DNA of 50,725 nt from a virus, in the IMG/VR virus record IMGVR_UViG_3300022752_000105, positions 1-50,725 of that record; one strand, written 5' to 3'. A program made the translations under genes and the position numbers. The stretch's first letter is position 1. Every line of letters begins with the position of its first letter. The notes under the pieces are model-generated. The model ran no database searches. It was given only the letters and a program-made list of their open reading frames with translations, and was not told where the DNA came from. Of this stretch, positions 35,592 through 44,700 are shown in pieces.

Positions 35592-36629
35592 TTACTTTGC
35601 CATTGCTGTACGTAAGACCTTTATTGTTTTTGGTATGGCATCACCGGCGATAAAATATAATCTTACAACCGTGTCTGCTCCAGAACTTGTCACCAATGCA
35701 TCAAAGTTACCTAAATCTACGTGTGTGTATACACTGCCATATTCTGTTATAACTACTGTACCTGTATTGGAAACTATAGTTAATAATTCTGTCATTTGAC
35801 ACCTGTGAGTGCTTGAACTTCCTTCATCTATTTGCACAAGATATTTTGCGCTTCTAAATTCATTAAATGAAAATTCATCAATCACTGTGGCAATGACACT
35901 ATTTACCGTTTGAATACTTGAGTCAAAAATGGTGTCTGTTATTCTTAAAGATTCTGCATTTACTCGTTTTCCTACTCCAAGGCCTCCATAGATAACTAGA
36001 GCTCCTGTTGTCGTGCTGGTACTACTTGATGTATTTGCAATGGTTAATTGGAATGTTGTAGTCGAACCTCTGGCCGTTACAGTTTGCAATGTAGAAGAAT
36101 TTGCAAAACTTAAAACACCGCCTCCTATATCAGTAATGTTAATATCTTCACCGTCTGTTAACGTATTATTAAAACTTGCTGTTGTTAGTACAGGAGCACC
36201 ACCTGAATAAAGTATGCCACCTAAAAACAAATCACCCCCAATCGCAGCACCACCTGCAATGACTAGATCTCCAGTGGTAGTACTTGTAGCATTCACTCCA
36301 CCAGTTAAGAATACTGTTTTAAATGTAGCAGTATTGGCATTAATATCACCGATTCCGCCACCGCCACCTGCTATTCCAACTAGATTACCGCCTAGGTATA
36401 AGTCTCCTGCAATAGAAGCACCGCCTCTGACTGTCAAAGCACCGCCTGTATTCACAGATGTTGCATTTGTCGTAGTGGTAACTAGTATTGTTTCGGCTTG
36501 AAGGCTGATAAAAGTAGCAGTTGAAGTAGCACCTAATATCCAAGCTCTACCATTCCAGGTATAGGTTTTATTACCTATAGTAAAAGTTTGTCCTTGTGTA
36601 GGATTTTGTGGAAAATTTAATAATGCCAT
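35592..36629 (-). CDS. Short tail fibre-like protein, 345 residues
   Basis: The N-terminus, FPQNPTQGQTFTIGNKTYTW followed by NGRAWILGA, is a small 'G-x-T-Y-x-W-x-G-x-x-W' domain common at the start of fibre proteins of T4-like water phages. It has three copies of the fibre motif (NTGGALTVRGGASIAGDLYL and others). The last 110 or so residues (VIDEFSFNEFRSAKYLVQI, QMTELLTIVSNTGTVVITEY) match the end of the 677-residue protein. An AGAGA ribosome-binding site precedes the ATG. It may be a shorter paralogue of its neighbour, able to form mixed or alternative fibres; that is inference. Confidence 0.8.
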   Translation of the reverse strand: MALLNFPQNPTQGQTFTIGNKTYTWNGRAWILGATSTATFISLQAETILVTTTTNATSVNTGGALTVRGGASIAGDLYLGGNLVGIAGGGGGIGDINANTATFKTVFLTGGVNATSTTTGDLVIAGGAAIGGDLFLGGILYSGGAPVLTTASFNNTLTDGEDINITDIGGGVLSFANSSTLQTVTARGSTTTFQLTIANTSSSTSTTTGALVIYGGLGVGKRVNAESLRITDTIFDSSIQTVNSVIATVIDEFSFNEFRSAKYLVQIDEGSSSTHRCQMTELLTIVSNTGTVVITEYGSVYTHVDLGNFDALVTSSGADTVVRLYFIAGDAIPKTIKVLRTAMAK

Positions 36630-36641
36630 TTTTTATCTCTG

Positions 36642-38330
36642 CTAAATTGCTCCTATTTGTATCCAGTAAGTGTCAGTGCCGTCCCTAATATACTGTAAAA
36701 AAGCAGGGATACTTGCATCAATCCAAATGTCGCCTACTCTGGCATATACTGGAGGAGTACCAGTTGTAATTGAAGTGGTTTGAGAGTGAACTAAAAAGTT
36801 TTCGTTAGGATTTCCTACAATGTGAGAATATATAGCACCTTGTACAGCCATTCCACCTATAACAACCAAAGCTCCTGTATCTGTACCTGTTGATGCTGTT
36901 CCTAATCCAAGTCTTACATCAGAATTAATATCTGTATTTCCTGCACCATCATAATAAAATACACTTCCAATGTTAACTTGATTATCTTTGTTATCTACAA
37001 GATTATCACCACCTAATGCTATGGTTCCGTTGACATTTGTTAAATTAGCACCTACATTATGTCCTATGAAAGTGTTATTAGAACCAGTTACCATAGAGGT
37101 TACAAGGTTATTACCAAAAAAGAAATTGCTATCTCCGTTTTGAAGTGTAGGTGCTACATTGATACCCAAAGCAATATTGTTATCATTTACAACATAACGA
37201 TAAATTGTACCGCTACTTGCATAGGGAGTATGATTTGTTCCATTTTCTGGAACTATTAAGACACTATTATTAAACAATAAAATTGTGCTAGAATTTATTC
37301 TATCAACAAAAAAACTTCTTTTATTAAGTTGTGTAGTACCCACAATTCCATCTAGATAAACACGAGTTCCTGTTGAAATGAGATGATTTGTTGATGTAAC
37401 AATTACTGGACTTAGAACAGTACCGCTAGAAACATAATTTGTAAGTGTAACAATAACACCGTTATAAGTGGTAGTTGATCCTATAGCAGGTAAAGTGCGT
37501 AATTTATTAGTATACAAACGAAATGTACTTGTAGTTAAAACATCAACCCAAAAACTTGTTTGATTTACAATGCTAGGACCACCTGATGTAGTACTTAATC
37601 CATTTACTCCTGTAATCATAATCTGACTGCCGGTTGTTAAATTATGAAAAGGAGAAGTTACAATAATCGGAGTTGATGTTGTTATATTTGTAATAGATGT
37701 AGAAGGCACTAGGGTAATACCTGTAATAGTTGCAAGGAAAGGATAATTATTAGTACCCATCAAAGCCAATGCGCTATCACCAATCGCAATAGTATTACTG
37801 ATATCTGTACCAGAACTTAGAGCTCGTCTACCAAGTGCGATTACTTTATTTGCTGTTATTAAACCGTTTAAGACATCATATCCTATAGCAATACTATTTT
37901 GTCCATCTTCTAGCCCTGTAATAGATTGACTTTGAGTATTACGAAATACAATATTATTTTTTCCTTCATAGCCAGTTCCGATTGTTAGCCTATTAACAAT
38001 AATGTCTTCTTCAACGTGCATGTTTCCACCGATTCCTACACCGCCTCGCACTACAAGATTACCTGAACTTGTAGAAGTTGACAAAAATGTTGATCCGGTA
38101 GCTAAAATTCTAATAGTGCCTTCCGGAAGCAGACTGTACATAGTGGCTGTGTGAAATTGTACATACCCTAGACTAGATCTATATGAAGTTCTAAGAAAGC
38201 TGTCTGTAGCTACTGTAAAACCTGTTTCAGTTGTTTCTGTAGCAGGTAATTGAGGTTGAGCATTGGCAAGTTTTAGGAAATCTCCACTTCCACCTCCTCG
38301 TAATGTTGATCCGCTTAGTAATCTAGGCAT
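36642..38330 (-). CDS. Trimeric beta-roll fibre-like protein, 562 residues
   Basis: Two fibre motifs flank a region with YadA-head-like repeats: NSIAIGYDVLNG, KVIALGRRALSSG, NTIAIGDSALALMG, then NNIALGINVAP, NTFIGHNVGANL and GTIALGGDNLVDN. These form left-handed trimeric beta-rolls in known adhesins. Between the two groups sit two 'TSTPIIVTSPFHNLTTGSQ' and 'SPVIVTSTNHLISTGTR' units, like the N-H-G-L repeats of the 965-residue protein. The C-terminus, VGDIWIDASIPAFLQYIRDG then YWIQIG, matches the module inserted in the sheath. AGAGA precedes the start; the spacing to the next gene is 12 bases. Confidence 0.8.
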   Translation of the reverse strand: MPRLLSGSTLRGGGSGDFLKLANAQPQLPATETTETGFTVATDSFLRTSYRSSLGYVQFHTATMYSLLPEGTIRILATGSTFLSTSTSSGNLVVRGGVGIGGNMHVEEDIIVNRLTIGTGYEGKNNIVFRNTQSQSITGLEDGQNSIAIGYDVLNGLITANKVIALGRRALSSGTDISNTIAIGDSALALMGTNNYPFLATITGITLVPSTSITNITTSTPIIVTSPFHNLTTGSQIMITGVNGLSTTSGGPSIVNQTSFWVDVLTTSTFRLYTNKLRTLPAIGSTTTYNGVIVTLTNYVSSGTVLSPVIVTSTNHLISTGTRVYLDGIVGTTQLNKRSFFVDRINSSTILLFNNSVLIVPENGTNHTPYASSGTIYRYVVNDNNIALGINVAPTLQNGDSNFFFGNNLVTSMVTGSNNTFIGHNVGANLTNVNGTIALGGDNLVDNKDNQVNIGSVFYYDGAGNTDINSDVRLGLGTASTGTDTGALVVIGGMAVQGAIYSHIVGNPNENFLVHSQTTSITTGTPPVYARVGDIWIDASIPAFLQYIRDGTDTYWIQIGAI

Positions 38331-38341
38331 ATTAATCTCTG

Positions 38342-38752
38342 TTAATTGTTAGCAGTTTCAAGTATGCTAAGTGTTAATTGAACTGTACCGCTGCTGTTAC
38401 TAAATGCCCTTAAACTATCTAAACTTTCAATTACCAATTTTCCTGCTAAAACAGTAGCAGCATCACCTTCTGGAATTGGAAAATTTTTAACTAAGAAACT
38501 GTCTACATTAGCTGCCTGAGCACCATTCCCTTGAGCATCTGCCAATATTGGTCTATTTCTATGATGAATAAAGTTTACATACTGCGTAACATTGGTTAAA
38601 TTTGCACATTGTGCCATTAGAACAATACTTGTAACCCCAATTGGTGCAGTATACACAGTGCTTGTTGTTCCCGGTGTTACAGAATAATACACAGTGCTTG
38701 AATTAAGCACTGCTGTTTTTGTTTTAAACGAATTTAATGGAATTAATGCCAT
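38342..38752 (-). CDS. Small virion protein, 136 residues
   Basis: A compact beta-rich protein: NSSTVYYSVTPGTTSTVYTA, TSIVLMAQCANLT, VNFIHHRNRP, and a C-terminal strand VIESLDSLRAFSNSSG then LTLSILETAN. It looks like a small jelly-roll domain of a type found among fibre and tail genes; I cannot name the family. A good AAGGA ribosome-binding site lies 11 bases after the 2348-residue gene's stop. It probably decorates or caps one of the fibre proteins; that role is from context only. Confidence 0.75.
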   Translation of the reverse strand: MALIPLNSFKTKTAVLNSSTVYYSVTPGTTSTVYTAPIGVTSIVLMAQCANLTNVTQYVNFIHHRNRPILADAQGNGAQAANVDSFLVKNFPIPEGDAATVLAGKLVIESLDSLRAFSNSSGTVQLTLSILETANN

Positions 38753-38763
38753 AATTTTTCCTT

Positions 38764-41700
38764 TTAGCCTCCACCTGACTCAATAGCTAGAATAAACGGT
38801 GTTAGGTTAGCAAATAAAGATCTTGTAAATGTTCTACCACTTAACACACCTGTTGCTTGACTAATCACAAGCCCCGGACCAATTCTAAAATCACCATTTT
38901 GATCTGTTGTAGTAAAGAATACCTTACCACTATTTAATTGAACAACTTCTTGTTCTTGTTTAGGATCAGCAACTCCTCTTTGGGGCAAGGCACCATAATC
39001 TATGCCTGCACCGACATATTCAAACACATAGCCGGATGCACTCATATAGCTTCTTTGATAAAAATTAACTGTTGCTCCATCAGGAAACAAATCTGTTCTG
39101 GTAACATTTTCACCTAATTGAACAATATGATATGTTCCTGCTCTTCTCCAATAACTGAGTCCTGCCATTACCATGTTGTAATTGCTACCTGCTTGAATAT
39201 CATAAATTAATCTTTGCAAAATTATTTTTGTATCTCTTTGACATTTAACCTTAATTAATTTTTTATATTCATCGCTATAAGAAGCTAAAGTTGATCCTCC
39301 AGGTCCCCAATTGTAGTATTCAGTGTAGGCAGATACCTCATCTGCTAAAAATTCAATATTAGATTCTATTAAAGAAACTGCTGATCCTGCACCTTGAACA
39401 GCAGGACCTGTGGTTTTTCTTAACGAAGGTCTTACTACATTTTCAGCAGCAGTTAGATTAGCTGCTCCTATAATACCTAGCATATCAACAAATCTAAGAT
39501 CAATAAATGATTGAGATAAACTACCGTCGCTAACCAATAAATTAATAAATTGAGTAGTTGTATTAGTTCCTGTCTGCATACTTGAAATAACGGTATTACT
39601 TATAACCTTATTTGTCAATGTATTAAGGTGTGTTAGTGCATCTATATGCGGTTGAACTTGACTAACAGCAAGTCCAAGATGATCAGTACTTAAAATATTA
39701 ACACCGTCAGGTATTAGTGCATTCTGTTTGTTATATTGAGGATTTGCTCCTATTTCGCTGCTCAATACTGTATAGTAGCTATTGCCACAAAAAAATAAAT
39801 CAAAATAATTTTCGTTGACACTCTGAGATGTGTTATCAGGATCAGAGCCTCCTGCTGTTAAAGGTTTACTCAATGTCACTGTTTTGTATTCTACATTTGT
39901 TACGACCGTATCAGTATCTACATAAGGTATGAAATTACCACTATTATCTATATTTGTACTTGTAGATCTTGCGAATTGATCTCTAGCATAAACCTTATTT
40001 CCAATATAAATCCCAGTAGTATCAATTGGTCCTATTGTAATACTACCTGTAGACAATGAACTTGTTGTAGGGCTTGCATTTAGGAATCCAGGAAATCCTT
40101 GTTCATTTAGTTGAGGCACTAATTCACCTGTAAAGTCTCTAACTGTTTCAGGTGCTTCAATTTCCATAACTAAGGAAATATGAGGTCTATCATCTAGATC
40201 AGGTAAGAAAATCATTACTCTAGCATTATTTGGCCAATAACCACTAGGATAATATTGATCTAAATAATCTGATCCAGGTATATCAGGACTTTCTGGATAA
40301 GCTTTAAACGCTGGATTAAACACATGACCTGTAAATTTACGTTTTCCATATCCCTTGGCCTGCAAACAAATTGTCCCAAAGTTTGCATTACTGTTAACAA
40401 TGGATGCAATACCGCCTGTATCAACTTCGACACCGATTGAACAAAAAATAGTAAACACGGAAACTAACTGTGCATATCCGTCTCTTATAATATGTATGCC
40501 TCTACCACCTTGATTAACTTGGGTGAATGCATCATATACAAATGATTGTATCGGTGATCTTTCACTAATCACAGCACCGTCTACTAAACTACCTCCCATA
40601 CTACCGATTGGGTCTATTTTTCTCTGCGCCCATGTAGAAGTATTACCAGTTAGTTCATAGCTTAATACATCTACTTGTTTGTCTCTATAGGGGAAAATTA
40701 AAGTTTCACCAAAATACAGTGTGGCATTAGTACCAAAGCCAATTGTCGGTATATCTAAACCTACCCTAAACGTATTTGCTGCAATACTCTGAGCAGAAAC
40801 AACTTTAGGAGCAATCTTAACGTCTGCACCATTTATTCCCACAAGGCTAAACAATCCGCCACCGGCGTACTTAGGTGGGGCATACAATGGACCTTTTTCT
40901 ATTATATCTGTAATAATTTTAAAGTTTCTCTTAATTGCTTCTTGAGGGCCATACTCATAACCGTAGTCAAAAAATGGATTAATTATTTGACTTATTATTG
41001 TGCCAGTGGTTGCGGTAACCACAATATTTGCTGCAACATTGAGTGCCACATCTCTTGCCCTGTTTATTGCCATTGTTGTGGTGTTTTCTTGGCCTCTTAC
41101 AGAGTTATATCCTGCACTCCAATAACTCAGTCCTGCTTCTAAACTCTTACTATTTCCGCCTAGAATAATATCTTGAGTTACAGCGTCTAAAATTAAGCCA
41201 ACATCTCTATAACATTTTGCTTCATTATAATTAAATTTACCAGGATTAAAATTTTGATCTATATAAGCTATGGTTTCTTCAATTAAAAAGTCTTTGTTTG
41301 CACGTATTAGATCATAAGCTGTTACCATAGTTGCTGTTGTACTGGCTGTCATTGCAATAGCTGCTGGAGGAGCAGCAACACCTGGACCATTTAATATAAT
41401 ATTTGTAATAGTGTTTACGTTAGATGTGATAATATTAGCTTCAGCTGTTGTAGCTGTTGTTGTAAAAAATATTTGATCTATTTCAGTTTGTCTAACACTA
41501 ACAATTTGATTTTGTATAACTTGGCCAATTATTGAACCTAAATAATTGAATGCTGCTACAGTTTGAGTGGTCTCATTATAGATATTTGTAGAGATACTAC
41601 TAAAACCATAGTAGTACAGTCCATTTTGAATGCTTTGTCTATTTCCACCATGTAGTAAATCAAACCCAACTGCATTTACCATGTAAGCTACATCTCTTGC

Positions 41701-44700
41701 ACATTTGGCTGTATTATAAGTAAAGCCCCAATTAGTGGCCTGAACAAAAGCATTGACTTCTGCACCCAGATATGCGGCATTTAGACGTAAATTAAGAAAA
41801 GCATTAACAACACTTTGTATAGTGCTAGGTTTACCGTTAGGCACAATTCTATTTGTCCATCCAGTTTTGTTACCACTTATTATTTCTATAATGTTATCAA
41901 AATTTTGTTGTATAGCAGCAACTTCTACACTTGTTGCTGCTTGATATGTTGATGTATTTTGCGATACAGCAGTTTGATATCTAGCAATTAAATCATCAAC
42001 TGGTGTAATATTTAAAATTATCTTTGCACTTAGTTCTTTCAAATATTTGATAGCCTCTATAGTAGGATTTAGTTGATTCTTGATATCACCTACATAGAAA
42101 TCTTGTCCCCAGTACTGTAAACCTGCAAAGGTTGATTGGCTTCTGCTAGGGGTGTAATAAAGTAAATCTTGAGCAAGTGCATCAATAATTAAGCCGGTAT
42201 CTCTCCTGCATTTAATTTCACTGTACGGAAAATAACCAGGATTTGTAGCAGGTATTAAAACATGATTAATATAATTAATAGTTTCTAATTGTATGAATGA
42301 TCTATTTGCTTGGATTAATGTTTCTGCACTGATAAATGCACTATCTGGACCAGGGCTTGTATAAAGCGTTGGTGCAGCTTCAGGACCATTATCTATAATG
42401 GTAGTGATAATATTCTTTAGATCCTCTATGCTTTGAGCACTTATACCACCACCTACTAATGCAGTATTAATAACTTGTTTGTAAGTGGCTGTGGTAACAG
42501 AAGGACTAACAGCTAATAAATCTGTACAGGTAACATTAACAATAACCTTTTGTGCAAGCTCGTTTAGATAATCAATGGCAGCAATTGTTTGAACTTCTTG
42601 CCCAGCAATTTTGCTGATAACACCATCGTAATAAGACAATCCAGCCTCTACAGATTTTTGATTTCCACCAAATGCTGCATCGTAGGCAATGTTTTCTATT
42701 AAAATACCTACATCTCTTCTACATTTTTCTCTATTGTAACTAAAGAAATTACTTGTAGAATTTATATATGCAATAGTTTCTGCCACCATGAATGGTTTGT
42801 TAGCAAGCAGTAACTTGAAAGCATTTTGAACAGCAGTTGACGTATTTTCGGTTAAGTTGATCGGAATTCGTTTTCCAACACTCTGATAATCATCTGGCCC
42901 ATTTCTAATGATATCGGTTATTAAATCAATTTTATTTGAAATTGATTCAGCTTCATAAATTGTAGCACTATTCAATCCCGCAATAACTTGATTAACTGAA
43001 TTTTGGTACTTGGTTATTACAGGTTTGCCCTGCACAACTAGTCCCATTAGATTTTTCAAAAATCTATAAGCAGCGGTAGTCTGAGGTATTTCATTTGTTA
43101 TAAATGATGAACCTGTATTCAACTCACTTACCGTGGTTCCGTATCCGAAATAGTATACACCAGATTTAATACTCTGTCTATTACCGCCATGTAATAGGTC
43201 AAATCCTACACTGTCAATAATATATCCTACATCTCTTCTACAGGTAGCTGTGTTGAAAACAAATGCAGGTGCTGTGCTTTGAATAAAACTAATAACATTG
43301 TTAGTTAAAGTAGTTTTATTTGTAATTAGGGCATTATAACCATTAAGAACAGCTAGTGAATTAGATGCTGTATAGTTTGGAACAATTAAATTTGTTACCC
43401 ATTCACTAAATTCACCGTTGGATAAAGAATTAGTATTGGTATTGAGTATGGCCAATATTTCATCAAATCTTGCAGAAACATAATTAGCCTGTGTTGCGTT
43501 AGAAGCATTTACAACAACGGCTGCAACTTGACTTTTTAAATAATTAATAGCAGCAGTTGTAGTTGTTATTTGACCACCTATGGCATCAACATATCCTGTT
43601 TGTCTCCAATATTGAAGACCTGAAAATATACTTTCACTGGTACTATTTTGTAGTAAATCTATTGCTACACCATCAATTATAAGTCCAGTGTCCCTTGCAC
43701 ATTTTGCCTGATCATAAACAAAGTTACCAGAGTTAAAAGTTTTGTCAACATAAGTAACAACCTGTTCTTGAATAAATGGTTTGTTTGCTAAAAGTAGTGT
43801 TCTTGCATTAAAGAATCCAGGATTTTGTTGTCCTGCATTTACACTCATCCCTAAAGCAATAGTTCCTGAACTTACCTTTACAACTATGCTAGTTGTATTA
43901 AATCCCCAAGTACCAGTTCCGACAGCACTTGGAACTTGAACAGTTTGATTTGGAATAAACATTGTACCATCACGCAACCAAGGACCGCTCTGATTAGTAC
44001 AATTCTGAATATAAGGACTATGGAATAGATCTATTCTTTCGTTACCTTCTAAAGGAGGAAATGCAGTGGCATAGGCTCCTCTATTAAATCCAGTTTCATA
44101 AGGACCTTCTAGTAAACCGCTACGTCCGTTTAAAAAAGTCATGTAGTTTAAATAACATCCACTGTCTACGTGAAACAAATCTTGTGTTTTGTTTATAGGT
44201 TCAATGAAAGTAGTTCTAATATCACTACCTCTAACTGAAGTGTAAGGTTTTAACCTAATTGGATTGTCTTCTAAATAAAATCCTGCACTGACTAAAATTT
44301 GTGTACCTTCTTTGTAAAAAGGACTTTTTACAGCCCCGCCAACTGTTCTACAGGCACGACTGGCATCTAATGCTCTTCCGTCATTGGTATCATTACCATC
44401 CATGGTAACATACAATGTATTTGACACAACAGGATAAGTACCTATTGGGTTTACACCACGTACACGAATGTCACCTAGTATTTCAGTTAATTGCGTCGGT
44501 GGTGCTATAGTTACATCAGTGTTTGTATTGGTAATAAATTTAGTATAAAGATTATTAACATAGGCATCTGCCCATTCTAAAGTTTCTTTACCTAGTGTAC
44601 CTGTATTTGCTTTCCTAGGAAATGCTCCACCGCCTATTACTATGTCTTGCCCTACACCTACACCTCCGGTAATAGTTAAGGCAGCAGTCATAGTGCTTAA

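Larger units (their letters stand above)
29373..38330. repeat. Fibre repeat family STxTGALQVxGGxGIG across four adjacent genes
   Basis: I count about 18 copies in the 1368-residue protein, 6 in the 677-residue, 3 in the 345-residue and 2 in the 562-residue protein, with one or two more in the 2348-residue protein. Each copy is about 30 residues: a Ser/Thr/Asn run, TGAL-V, GG-GIG, then a strand ending VGG. The DNA encoding the copies is similar enough to allow recombination. Confidence 0.85.

Noticed and set aside
29373-38330. CRISPR array or tandem DNA satellite
   Set aside because: The repeats are imperfect, coding, about 90 bases or more with variable spacers, and all in frame with fibre proteins.
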